Shown here one piece after another: positions 35,945 through 43,729 of a stretch of DNA of 64,000 nucleotides. Position numbers and translations under genes: made by a program. The notes under the pieces were generated by a model. The model worked only from the letters and a program-made list of their open reading frames with translations. It had not been told where the DNA came from and did no database searches. The stretch is from Micromonospora sp. NBC_00389 (GTDB lineage Bacteria; Actinomycetota; Actinomycetes; Mycobacteriales; Micromonosporaceae). The DNA is taken from contig NZ_CP107947.1 of the NCBI RefSeq assembly GCF_036059255.1, positions 4,216,001-4,280,000 of the forward strand, written 5' to 3'. How positions within the stretch are numbered: position 1 is the first letter of the stretch; each line of letters starts with the position of its first letter.

Positions 35945-36235
35945 GGCTGACGCCTTGTTCGACCGCGCAGCAGTCCCTGCACCGCGGCGACCGCGTCCAT
36001 GGCGGCGGCAACGTTGGCGAGTGCGTGCCGCGCCTGGGTGAGCAGTGCCTGTCCTTCGTTGGTCAGCTCGACGTTGCGCGTGTTGCGCACGAACAGGCTC
36101 TCGCCGGGCTCGCGCTCAAGGGAGCGGATCGACGCGGAAAGGGCCGGACTGCGCTACGTGCATCCGCGCGGCGGCCCGCGTGAAGTGACGCTCCTCGGCG
36201 ACCGCCACGAAGTACTCGAGCTGGCGTAGCTCCAC
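35945..36235 (-). pseudogene. Frameshifted LysR-family regulator, N-terminal part
   Basis: From a GTG at 36233-36235 the minus strand reads [31 protein letters not shown], then one extra C shifts the frame; [11 protein letters not shown] continues in the next frame, followed by LFVRNTRNVELTNEGQALLT and AMDAVAAVQGLLRG. The paralogue at 22984 shows the same order. The substrate-binding domain is lost at the IS110 joint. Upstream, AATCA and TGATT repeats could be its old operator. Confidence 0.75.
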
Positions 36236-36560
36236 GATTAATCACCAAAGCTGATTGCTCGCATCTGACTCTTCTGTTGGACAGCTTAACCGCTGTAGCG
36301 GAGGGTGGCATCAGTGACTTTCGCCGCGACGCCACCCGACGCCGCGGCCCGAATCCCGAGGGACCACCATGACCCCCCTAGTCCCCTTCCTGATCAACGC
36401 CGGCTTAGCCGACCTGGCCCGCTCCGCGCTGCCCGACGCGCCGGTACGCCCCGACCCACCCAGGCGCCACTGGCGTCTACCGCGCCGGCGCGAGAGCGAC
36501 CTGCAATGCCACGACCGCGACGGCAAGCCAGAACAGGAGCCTGCGAGCCCATCTCTCTCA
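36236..36560. other. Stretch between LysR remnant and LCP repeat copy 2
   Basis: One plus-strand frame from 36369 (MTPLVPFLINAGLADLARSA) has an acceptable start context and could encode a short peptide, but it runs into the duplicated segment and has no recognised family. Confidence 0.3.
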
Positions 36561-37953
36561 GGTGACCGGTCCAAGGCTGTGGTCGCCCGTCGGCGCCACC
36601 GTTGGCTGCCCGGCGGCCGTCAAACTGCGCTCGGCCGGAGAGGCTGACCGAGTTTGCCCAGGCTTTTCGTTGAGCAATGTCCGCGGTCAGCAGGGGTTCG
36701 GTTGTGATCTGTAGCGCGCTACAGCGACTCTAAGCCGCCTCCCAGCTTTCCCCATTACGTTGGGTAACCATCGAACACCGGGTGGTTCCCCGCTGGGGCG
36801 TGAAGGGTTGGAGCGAATGCAACGACGATCTCGACGGATTCTGATCGGCGTGCTCGCGGCACTGCTGGTGCTAGGCGGTGGGGGCATCATCGCGGTCGCC
36901 ACCTACGGCCGTTCGCTCAACGGCAACCTGTCCCGCACCGACGCGTTCGCCGGGCTTCCGGAGGAGTCCCGCCCGACCCGGGCCGTCACCGGCGCGATGA
37001 ACGTGCTCCTGCTCGGCAGCGACTCCCGTGACCCGGACCGGACGGCGGATTCCCGCACCGACACGATCATGGTGCTGCACCTTGACGCCGACCACCAGAA
37101 GGCGGAGGTCATCTCCATTCCCCGGGACACCTGGGTCTTCGTGCCGAAGTCGCCCGACGGACGGCACGGGAGCACGATGGCGAAGATCAATTCCGCGTAC
37201 GCCTGGGGCGGCACCCCGCTGACCGTGCAGACCGTGGAGACCTTCACCGGTGTGCACATCGACCACGTGGCGCTGGTCGACTTCGCCGGCTTCGCCCAGG
37301 TGGTCGACGCCCTCGGCGGGGTGGACCTGACGATCGAGAAGACCATCACCTCGATCCACGCGCCGCACCGGACGTTCCAGAAGGGCGTCCGGCATCTGGA
37401 CGGCGCGGCGGCGCTGGACTACGTGCGCCAGCGCTACCAGTTCGCCGACGGCGACTTCAGCCGGGAACGGCACCAGCGGGAATTCCTCCAGGCCCTGCTC
37501 GACCGAGCGGCGGGCATCGGCACGCTGTCGAACCCGGTCAAGCTCAACTCGTTCCTCCAGGCCGTCACCAGGTCGGTGACGGTGGACGAGGACTTCAACC
37601 TGGTCGACGTCGCGATGGAGCTGCGGGACCTGCGCAGCGACGACCTGACCTTCCTGGGCAGCCCGAGCGCGGGGACCGGGATGAAGAGCGGCCAGAGCGT
37701 GGTGCTGCCGGACACCGCGAAGGCGAAGGCGCTCTACCAGGCGGTCGCCGATGACAACGTCCAGCAGTACCGAGGCACTGCGGCGCCATCCCCGACACCC
37801 ACCGCCAACCTCAGCCCCTAGCTCCCCGTTCTAGGGCGCCAACTGCCGCCGTCGCCGTCGGCAGCCGGAAACCGACGGCTCCTTGTTCGCTGGACCCCGG
37901 CAGACGCCCGGCGGGCCACGGAAGGGGCACCTCATCACGGCTTCGGAGGATCA
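36561..37953 (+). repeat. 1.39-kb duplicated segment, copy 2 (LCP gene with flanks)
   Basis: Direct-repeat partner of 27985-29374. Shared landmarks in order: AAGGCTGTGGTCG, CGGCGGCCGTCAAACTGCGC, CCCAGCTTTCCCCATTACGT, the LCP gene, then GCCGTCGCCGTCGGCAGCCG and CACCTCATCACGGCTT. Similarity stops right at the start codon of the following PQQ-type dehydrogenase gene. Confidence 0.85.
36817..37821 (+). CDS. LytR-CpsA-Psr (LCP) family cell-wall glycopolymer ligase, copy 2
   Basis: 334 residues from the ATG at 36817, equivalent to the GTG of copy 1; GAAGGG lies about nine bases upstream. N-terminal membrane helix, then LCP motifs LLLGSDSRDPDRTADSRTDT (canonical GSDSR, unlike copy 1), ISIPRDTWVFVPKSPDG, KINSAYAWGGTPLTVQTVET, LVDFAGFAQVVDALGGVDLT and YVRQRYQFADGDFSRERHQR. 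Most of the body is identical to copy 1; the membrane helix and the C-terminal tail differ most. Role as for the family: attaching glycopolymers to peptidoglycan outside the membrane. Confidence 0.88.
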   Translation: MQRRSRRILIGVLAALLVLGGGGIIAVATYGRSLNGNLSRTDAFAGLPEESRPTRAVTGAMNVLLLGSDSRDPDRTADSRTDTIMVLHLDADHQKAEVISIPRDTWVFVPKSPDGRHGSTMAKINSAYAWGGTPLTVQTVETFTGVHIDHVALVDFAGFAQVVDALGGVDLTIEKTITSIHAPHRTFQKGVRHLDGAAALDYVRQRYQFADGDFSRERHQREFLQALLDRAAGIGTLSNPVKLNSFLQAVTRSVTVDEDFNLVDVAMELRDLRSDDLTFLGSPSAGTGMKSGQSVVLPDTAKAKALYQAVADDNVQQYRGTAAPSPTPTANLSP

Positions 37954-37955
37954 GC

Positions 37956-39077
37956 ATGACAGTCGTTAGGGCAGGCAAACGGTGGCAACGGGTATGCGCG
38001 GCTCTATTGGTATTGGGCGCCGTCGCCGGGTGTGGTGGCGCCGGCGACCGAGCTCACTCTCCAACGGCCACCGCCACCAATATGGCGGCCAGCATCCGGT
38101 CCGGAACGCCGGATCTGGACGCCGGCGAAGAGATCGCGCAGGGCTTCGACGTCCCGTGGGGCCTGGCGTTCCTGCCAAACGGCGACGCCTTGATCGCCGA
38201 ACGGAACACCGGCTTGGTGCTGCAGCTGACCCCCGGCGGCGGCGCGCCCCGGCAGGTCTACCAGGTGCCCGGTGTGGTGGCAGGCGGTGAGGGCGGCCTA
38301 CTCGGCCTTGCCGTGTCGCCCCACTTCACCGAGGACAACCTGATCTACGCCTACTACACAGCCGAGCAGGACAATCGGATCGTCCGCTTCCACCTCGACG
38401 GCGGAGAGCCTGAGGTGATCTTCAGCGGTATCGCCAAGGGCGGGAACCATAACGGCGGACGCATCGCGTTCGGCCCCGACGGCATGCTGTACGTCGGCAC
38501 CGGAGACGCCGGCGACACAGGCCGGTCGCAGGATCCGGCGAGCCCGAACGGCAAGATCCTGCGCCTGACACCCGACGGCACGCCGGCGCCGGGAAACCCG
38601 ACCGCCGGATCACCGGTGTACAGCCTCGGGCACCGCAACGTGCAAGGTCTCGCCTGGGACTCCGACGGCCGGTTGTTCGCGGCCGAGTTGGGGCAGAACG
38701 AGCTTGACGAGGTCAACCGCATCGAGCCGGGACACAACTACGGCTGGCCCCAGGTGGAAGGCGACGGCGACAGCGACGGGGGGCGGTACACGAACCCGGT
38801 CGTCACCTGGCCAGTCAGCGACGCCTCGCCGTCGGGCATCGCGATCGCCGGAGACACGGCCTACGTGGCCGCACTACGAGGCCAGCGGCTGTGGGCCATT
38901 CCCCTCAACGGCGACACGGCCGGTGATCCCTCCGCACAGCTGGTAGGACGCTACGGCCGCCTGCGGACAGTGCAGATCGCCCCGGACGGCGCGCTCTGGC
39001 TGACCACGTCCAACACCGACGGCCACAGCGACGTACGCGATGGCGACGACCGCATCCTGCGCTTCCCCGCACGCTAG
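37956..39077 (+). CDS. PQQ-type sugar/sorbosone dehydrogenase lipoprotein
   Basis: 373 residues, ATG behind CGGAGGATC. Signal peptide with lipobox LGAVAGC (Cys at about residue 25), so exported and lipid-anchored. The body is a six-bladed propeller of the GSDH (sorbosone/glucose dehydrogenase) family: FDVPWGLAFLPNGDALIAER, GEGGLLGLAVSPHFTEDNLI, HNGGRIAFGPDGMLYVGTGD, SLGHRNVQGLAWDSDGRLFA, AELGQNELDEVNRIEPGHNY. These oxidise aldoses using PQQ and Ca2+. No PQQ biosynthesis genes are in the window. Its ribosome-binding site is the last part of the duplicated segment. Confidence 0.87.
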   Translation: MTVVRAGKRWQRVCAALLVLGAVAGCGGAGDRAHSPTATATNMAASIRSGTPDLDAGEEIAQGFDVPWGLAFLPNGDALIAERNTGLVLQLTPGGGAPRQVYQVPGVVAGGEGGLLGLAVSPHFTEDNLIYAYYTAEQDNRIVRFHLDGGEPEVIFSGIAKGGNHNGGRIAFGPDGMLYVGTGDAGDTGRSQDPASPNGKILRLTPDGTPAPGNPTAGSPVYSLGHRNVQGLAWDSDGRLFAAELGQNELDEVNRIEPGHNYGWPQVEGDGDSDGGRYTNPVVTWPVSDASPSGIAIAGDTAYVAALRGQRLWAIPLNGDTAGDPSAQLVGRYGRLRTVQIAPDGALWLTTSNTDGHSDVRDGDDRILRFPAR

Positions 39078-39457
39078 CCCAGACCGACGAGGGACGCCTG
39101 ACCGGCCGACCCGGAGGGGCTACCGCCCGCGCAGAACCTAGGCAGACGCATATTGATGGGGGCGAAGGTCGGCGCGGACCAGCGATGGGAGCCAGACGCG
39201 CCGGCGGAAGTTCGACCGGCGGAGCCTGGGGAATGACCGGGCACGACATCACGTCAACACGGCGCGTACCCAGCATCAGCCGAGCCCGCCCTGTCAACCG
39301 TCAACCTAGGCCGCCGCTCAACTATCAGACGGAGTCGGAAACCTGCGCTACCTGCGCTACCAGCGGGCGGCGGCGGCCCTCGTTGTCGTCGGTGGGCGTT
39401 GTGGAGTCGCCAGAATTCGCCGGCTGCCGGCGATGTCGGGCTAGCGGCTGGCGGCGG
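39078..39457. other. Gene-poor stretch after the dehydrogenase
   Basis: Only short frames without protein character; the short CTACCTGCG direct repeat near 39350 may be chance. Confidence 0.3.
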
Positions 39458-39895
39458 CTAGAGGAACTGCTCGTCGAGGCGATTGAGCGCCCTCTCGGTG
39501 GCCTCCGAAGCGACCTCGCTGTAGATGTTCATGGTCACGGCGATCTGGCTGTGCCGAGGGATCTTCATGGTCACCCGAGGGCCGACGTCGAGGGCCACCA
39601 GCAGGGAGGCGCAGGTCCGCCGGGTGGTGTGCACGGAGATCTCCCGCACGCCGGCCCTCCGGCAGCGGGTCTTGAACTCGGTGGAGGTTTCCCCGGCTCG
39701 ACCGGCGTGCCGATCCGGCTGGTGAAGACCAAGCCGTGTCGTGCCACGCTCCTCCGGCGTGCGCGCAGCGCTTGTCCTGGTCGACACGGCGAGCGCGCAG
39801 GGCCGTGGCGCGGACGGCCGGCAGGGGCAGGGTCGCCTCCGACGACTCGGTGATGGTCTCCCCGAAGCGGTCAGCCTGCCGTCCGAGACCCCCTG
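39458..39895 (-). pseudogene. Tyrosine recombinase, C-terminal remnant with frameshifts
   Basis: Three minus-strand frames carry consecutive blocks: SSEATLPLPAVRATALRARR, then GLVFTSRIGTPVEPGK, then FKTRCRRAGVREISVHTTRR followed by TCASLLVALDVG, KIPRHSQIAVTMNIYSEVAS. The last frame has the HxxR-type block, the conserved His and the Tyr nucleophile (MNIYSEV). At least two frameshifts inactivate it. It differs in sequence from the integrase piece at 11.5 kb, so two separate elements have been here. Confidence 0.75.
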
Positions 39896-39986
39896 GCCGA
39901 CTGTCGGGGCCGATCAACCTCTTCACCGTAAGGTGACTGGGTTCCCCTTCGGACACTCATGATCAGGTTCCTCATGACTCGCTCGC

Positions 39987-40442
39987 CTAGAGATCCTTCG
40001 ACATCTTGCGGCCGGTCTCTACGTAGCCGAGTTGCTCGTACAGGCTGCGGGCGCCATGGTTGTGGGCGAAGACGTGCAGGCCGATGGTCGCGGCGCCGTT
40101 CGCTCGGCTCCAGCGATCGGCGGCTTCCATGATGGCGCGGCCGTAGCCCTTACGGCGCTGGTCCTGCTCGACGGCGATGTCGTACACGAACGCGGCCGTG
40201 CCGGTGAGCTTCAGCCAGAGGAAGCCGACCCGGCGGTCGCCCTCGCAGGCGTACCAGAAGTGGTGCCCGGCCGTCCCGGCGCCGTCGGGGAGCAGCCTCG
40301 CGAAGGTCTCGGCGGCCTCCGCCGCCGCGGCCTCGGCCGGTACGCCGGAGCTGGTGACGCTCTGCGCGTAGTGCGCCTCCGCGTCCGCCTTCCAGGGTCC
40401 GAATTGTTCCTCGGTCATCGGTTCGAGCCGCACCTCCACCAT
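39987..40442 (-). CDS. GNAT-family N-acetyltransferase
   Basis: 151 residues from an ATG. MVEVRLEPMTEEQFGPWKAD at the start, then HHFWYACEGDRRVGFLWLKL, FVYDIAVEQDQRRKGYGRAI with the acetyl-CoA loop (QRRKGYGRA), and GLHVFAHNHGARSLYEQLGY with the conserved Asn/Tyr block. Cytosolic acetyltransferase of the RimI-like size class; the acceptor is unknown. It is followed on its upstream side by the MITE-like hairpin at 40455-40522, which may shape its promoter. Confidence 0.9.
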   Translation of the reverse strand: MVEVRLEPMTEEQFGPWKADAEAHYAQSVTSSGVPAEAAAAEAAETFARLLPDGAGTAGHHFWYACEGDRRVGFLWLKLTGTAAFVYDIAVEQDQRRKGYGRAIMEAADRWSRANGAATIGLHVFAHNHGARSLYEQLGYVETGRKMSKDL

Positions 40443-40454
40443 CGCCCCAGCTTA

Positions 40455-40522
40455 GGTCCTGTTCGGAATGGGGGCCGGAGCGAGGCGACGCCGCAGCCCG
40501 TCTCCCATTCCGAAACAGGACC
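40455..40522. mobile_element. 68-bp MITE-like inverted-repeat element
   Basis: Left arm GGTCCTGTTCGGAATGGG and right arm CCCATTCCGAAACAGGACC are inverted repeats differing by one base, around a 30-nt centre. They are bordered by TTA on the left and TAG on the right within YTAR-type sequence (CTTAG/CCTAG), as at IS5-family insertions. Too short to encode anything. A plain stem-loop terminator is the alternative. Confidence 0.6.
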
Positions 40523-40594
40523 TAGGTGTTCTGCCCGGAGAGGTTGGGGACGCGGCTGGCGGGTGGGCCGCCGAGCAAGGCCAACGACTGGACG

Positions 40595-40915
40595 TCAGCC
40601 AGCCAGCTGCGACAGGGTCCGTGCGATAAGAGACGCGATCACGAGTCCGATTGCGCCAAGCGCGCACCCGGCGATCGCCAGGCCGCGGCCATGTTGCCCG
40701 TCTGTCTTGATCTTCTTTAGTGCCATCCCGCCCAGGACAACCGCACAACCGCTGACCAGCAGCGAGATCAGCAGGGGGTTCATGGTTGTGACTGGCAGCG
40801 GTATCAGCCCCATCGCGGCCGCGGCAATGACTAGCAGCGACACCAGACCCACCGCGCATGCCGCAACGGCGAGGTTGTTGCGCCCTTGCTGATTCTCAGA
40901 GAGCTGGCCCGTCAT
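40595..40915 (-). CDS. Small DUF4190-like membrane protein
   Basis: 106 residues from the ATG of MTGQLSENQQGRNN. Three hydrophobic segments: NLAVAACAVGLVSLLVIAAA, PLLISLLVSGCAVVLGGMAL and GLAIAGCALGAIGLVIASLI. The last, with HGRGLAIAG before it, is the DUF4190 pattern (repeated A-x-x-G-x-x-LG helices). Unknown function. The upstream in-frame extension lacks membrane or conserved character. Same strand as the GNAT gene, with the MITE-like hairpin between. Confidence 0.7.
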   Translation of the reverse strand: MTGQLSENQQGRNNLAVAACAVGLVSLLVIAAAAMGLIPLPVTTMNPLLISLLVSGCAVVLGGMALKKIKTDGQHGRGLAIAGCALGAIGLVIASLIARTLSQLAG

Positions 40916-41121
40916 GGCATCTCCAGTCGTTCGAGCCACTCGGATGTGCTGGGCCTCAGCGCCGCGAAGCCCGCAACCGTGAGAATACAAAGGGGTGCCG
41001 CCATCTGCACTGCGTGCCGTCGTTCCTCGGCGAACAGCTACCAGCTGGACGCGCTCGAAGGCTCACCGACGGGGGCGCCACTTGCTCTGGTGCGAGGCAG
41101 GCAGCGGGCGATGTTTGATCT

Positions 41122-41352
41122 GTGCTGACATGCCCACTTTGCTCCAGCGACGTCGAGCCATGTGGGCCTGCCGTGATCCGGTTCCGGCGGGATAACGCAT
41201 GGAGCTACATGTGGCAGCCGTTCGTGGAGGACCTCCGTACAAGCCGGCGTGATGTGCTGCGCGACGAAGAGCACCATGCTCGCGTACAGCGGTTCCGGCG
41301 GCGAAGCGAGCCGAGAAGGCGCCGTCCCGACTTAGAGTTCCTAACAAAATGA
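41122..41352 (+). CDS. Possible short Cys-rich protein, cut by an IS end
   Basis: 76 residues beginning MLTCPLCSSDVEPCGPAVIR, with CPLC and a later Cys suggesting a zinc-knuckle start, then YMWQPFVEDLRTSRRDVLRD. The last codons are in the solo IS5-type end at 41333, so the natural C-terminus is gone. The start and family are uncertain. Confidence 0.3.
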   Translation: MLTCPLCSSDVEPCGPAVIRFRRDNAWSYMWQPFVEDLRTSRRDVLRDEEHHARVQRFRRRSEPRRRRPDLEFLTK

Positions 41353-41360
41353 TCTAGGTG
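41333..41360. repeat. Solo left end of the IS5-type element found at 42832
   Basis: TTAGAGTTCCTAACAAAATG followed by ATCTAGG matches the left terminus of the intact element (TTAGAACTCCTAACAGAATG, ATCTAGG), but no transposase follows. Remnant of an earlier insertion or deletion. Confidence 0.7.
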
Positions 41361-41399
41361 GTGGGTCTTTCATCCCTTGTGGAGGGACTTGAGCAGCGA

Positions 41400-41692
41400 C
41401 CGCTCGTCGTACAGGCGCGCCGGGCGGCATCGCCGACGCCGTTCTTCACCGGCTGCGGCAGCGCCCGGCCGAAGCGGGACCGCCAGTAGGCGACGGATTC
41501 GCCGCCCCTCGGCCCGGTCGGACCAGCGCACGAAAGGCGAGGCGTAACTGCGTGGTCTGCTTCTGGACGGGCGGCGTAAGTCGATGCAGCCGATGGCAGA
41601 AGGTCTTGGTGTGGATCATCACGGGTTGCCGGTGCGACCCAGACCGCCGTGCCGGGCTTGATGAACAGCTTCTGCGCCGCGGTCTTGCTCAT
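41400..41692 (-). pseudogene. Decayed small protein starting MSKTAAQKLFIKPGTAVWVA
   Basis: The N-terminus looks like DUF3052-type proteins (AAQKL-IKPG). After about 30 residues the frame loses character and probable continuations appear in other frames (AYWRSRFGRALPQPVKNG). Family assignment is tentative. Confidence 0.35.
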
Positions 41693-41783
41693 TGCGCAGT
41701 CTAGGACGTCCATCCCTTCTTGCTTTTCCGCCCACTGACGGTAATATCTCCATGTTTTGGCTTGCAACGGGGAGGAAGACCAC

Positions 41784-42512
41784 ATGCGATGGAAGGTCCC
41801 GGCCGGCGCCCTAATGGCGCTGGCCTTTCTGATTCCGGCGGCACCGGCGGTGGCTCAAACCGAATCGCCCGGGCTGAACGAGGCCTGCCAAACGGTCGAG
41901 CGCAAGGTGTACAAGGATATCCGCGAGCTTGTCACCATCGACCTGGATACCGCCACCGATGTACAGGTGCGGGTGTTGGCCGCCCAGATCCTGGCCACGG
42001 CAAACGCCGACTCGTTGCCCGTTTTGCCTCGCGTAATACAGGAGCGGCTGAACGGCACCGCGGATGATCTCCGCGCATTCCTCAAGGCGGACGTGCAGAA
42101 CGCCTGGTCAACGGATCTGCGGATCACGGTGGTCCGGACGTTGACGGGCGCTGGCGCCAACGTGAAGGCGGCTGCGCAAAAGGTGCTCGACGACGGGGCC
42201 ATCGATGCCTACCTGGCTTACCTGAACAACGGCCTGTACGCCGCACGTGCGCTTGACTGCGCGTCTCAGCCCACACCGACACCGACGTCTCAGCCCACAC
42301 CGACACCGAGCGCCACGCCCAGCGCCACGACGACCGTTGCGCCGACCCCTACTACCTCCGCCAGCCTGGGCGCCCCCGGCGGCGAGGGCGGTGGGCTGGC
42401 CGTGACCGGTGCCGACACCGCGACCGTGGCCGGCATTGGCGGTGCGCTTCTGCTCCTCGGCGGCGCGGGCTACCTGATCGGACGCCGACGCCGTTCCCGC
42501 TTCGTGGCATAG
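41784..42512 (+). CDS. Secreted ALF-repeat protein with LAXTG sortase anchor
   Basis: 242 residues from the ATG behind GGGGAGGAAG. Sec signal peptide to about residue 26 (ALMALAFLIPAAPAVAQ). The helical middle contains two ALF-type repeats: LNGTADDLRAFLKADVQNAW with STDLRITVVRTLTG, and KAAAQKVLDDGAIDAYLAYL. A Pro/Thr/Ser wall-spanning region with PTPTSQPTPTPSATPSATTT follows. The end is LAVTG, a membrane helix (VAGIGGALLLLGGAGYLIG) and RRRRSRF, i.e. a class E (LAXTG) sortase signal. So it is covalently bound to peptidoglycan. Ligand or enzymatic role is unknown. Confidence 0.82.
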   Translation: MRWKVPAGALMALAFLIPAAPAVAQTESPGLNEACQTVERKVYKDIRELVTIDLDTATDVQVRVLAAQILATANADSLPVLPRVIQERLNGTADDLRAFLKADVQNAWSTDLRITVVRTLTGAGANVKAAAQKVLDDGAIDAYLAYLNNGLYAARALDCASQPTPTPTSQPTPTPSATPSATTTVAPTPTTSASLGAPGGEGGGLAVTGADTATVAGIGGALLLLGGAGYLIGRRRRSRFVA

Positions 42513-42519
42513 CTCACTC

Positions 42520-42559
42520 GACGCGCCCGGCTCGATGCTTCGTCGGGCCGGGCGCGATC
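42520..42559 (+). terminator. GC-rich hairpin after the LAXTG gene
   Basis: CGCGCCCGGC and GCCGGGCGCG pair around a 14-nt loop beginning 8 bases after the stop codon. Confidence 0.65.
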
Positions 42560-42631
42560 AGCGCTGTGCTTGGCGAGGTTCGTCGCGGCCCGAAGGCGTG
42601 ATGCCAGCTTCGGGAGCAAGCCGCAACGTAT

Positions 42632-42832
42632 GTGTGCCAACGGGCCGGCGGCAATCCCCGTACCGCCGAGGGCATCGTGACAATGATGGAAACGCTTTGG
42701 AACGCCCAACACTCGCGTCACGGTGGAGGACCGAACTCGCGACGCCAGAACCAGGACGAGGCAGAGGCCGCGGTCAACCTGGCGGTATTCCTGGTTCAGT
42801 GGCTCTCCACGGGTGTGCTGCGGAAGGCTTAG
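42632..42832 (+). CDS. C-terminal fragment of a helical protein (Abi_C-like), IS5 inserted at its stop
   Basis: 66 residues; TMMETLWNAQHSRHGGGPNS and DEAEAAVNLAVFLVQWLSTG resemble the end of abortive-infection C-terminal or similar helical domains. The N-terminal part is absent and no start is convincing. The stop lies at the IS5 element's left border: without the IS the codons read GCT TAA, so the true C-terminus is preserved. Family assignment is weak. Confidence 0.35.
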   Translation: MCQRAGGNPRTAEGIVTMMETLWNAQHSRHGGGPNSRRQNQDEAEAAVNLAVFLVQWLSTGVLRKA

Positions 42833-43729
42833 AACTCCTAACAGAATGATCTAGGGGCGTTCGTCCTTGATGGATGGTCGATTTGAGTGCTTGGGCGTGA
42901 GGAGGGGTGAGCAGCCGCCGTGGATCGTCTCGGACGAGTTGTGGGCCGAGATCGCGCCGTTGCTGCCACCTCGAGCACCACGTCGGCGTCGCTATCCCGG
43001 CCGTAAGCCGCTGGATGACCGCAAGGTGTTGTGCGGGATCTTGTTCGTGCTCTACACGGCGATCCCGTGGGAGCACCTGCCCCAGGAACTGGGGTTCGGG
43101 TCGGGGATGACCTGCTGGCGCAGGTTGCGGGACTGGAACGACGCCGGCGTGTGGCAGCAACTGCACGAAGTGCTGCTGGGCAAACTCCGGGCCGCCGGGC
43201 AGCTGGACATGTCCCGGGCGGTGATCGACGGCTCCCACGTCCGGGCGCTCAAGGGCGGCCCAAAACCGGCCCGAGCCCGGTCGACCGCCGCAAGCCAGGC
43301 TCGAAACACCACGTCATCACCGACGCGGGCGGCATCCCCCTCGCCGTCAGCCTGACCGGCGGCAACCGCCATGACGTCACCCAACTGATGCCCTTGATCG
43401 ACAAAGTCCCGCCGATCAAGGGCATCCGCGGCAGACCCCGGCAACGGCCCGACCGGATCTACGCAGACCGCGGCTACGACTACGACATCTACCGCCGCCA
43501 GCTACGGACCCGAGGCATCACACCCGTCATCGCCCGACGCGGCGTCGACCACGGCTCCGGACTCGGCGCCCGACGCTGGGTCGTCGAGCAGACCATCGCC
43601 CTGCTGCACTGGTTCCGCCGCCTGCGCATCCGCTGGGAGATCCGCGACGACATCCACGAAGCCTTCCTCACCCTCGCCTGCGCCATCATCTGCTGGCGCC
43701 GACTCCAACACTCAAAGAGTTAGGACCTC
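42832..43729 (+). mobile_element. Intact IS5-family element (898 bp), TTA target duplication
   Basis: Ends GAACTCCTAAC (left) and the complement of GAGGTCCTAAC (right) are imperfect inverted repeats; TTA occurs directly outside at 42829-42831 and 43730-43732. It carries one transposase in two frames. A solo left end of a near-identical element lies at 41333. Confidence 0.82.
42870..43723 (+). CDS. IS5-family transposase made by -1 frameshifting (OrfA/OrfB)
   Basis: OrfA (from ATG 42870) has WIVSDELWAEIAPLLPPRAP, RKVLCGILFVLYTAIPWEHL and SRAVIDGSHVRALKGG with the first catalytic Asp. It would end early, but CCCAAAA at 43259-43265, a canonical -1 slippery heptamer in the right phase, joins it to OrfB: RRKPGSKHHVITDAGGIPLA, DRIYADRGYDYDIYRRQL (second Asp), RRWVVEQTIALLHWFRRLRI (Glu). 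All DDE residues are present, so the element is probably active when frameshifting occurs. Confidence 0.82.

Noticed and set aside
36369..36647. Short plus-strand frame MTPLVPFLINAGLADLARSA as a real peptide gene
   Set aside because: It runs through the border of the duplicated segment and loses character; no homologue recognised. Left only as a note.
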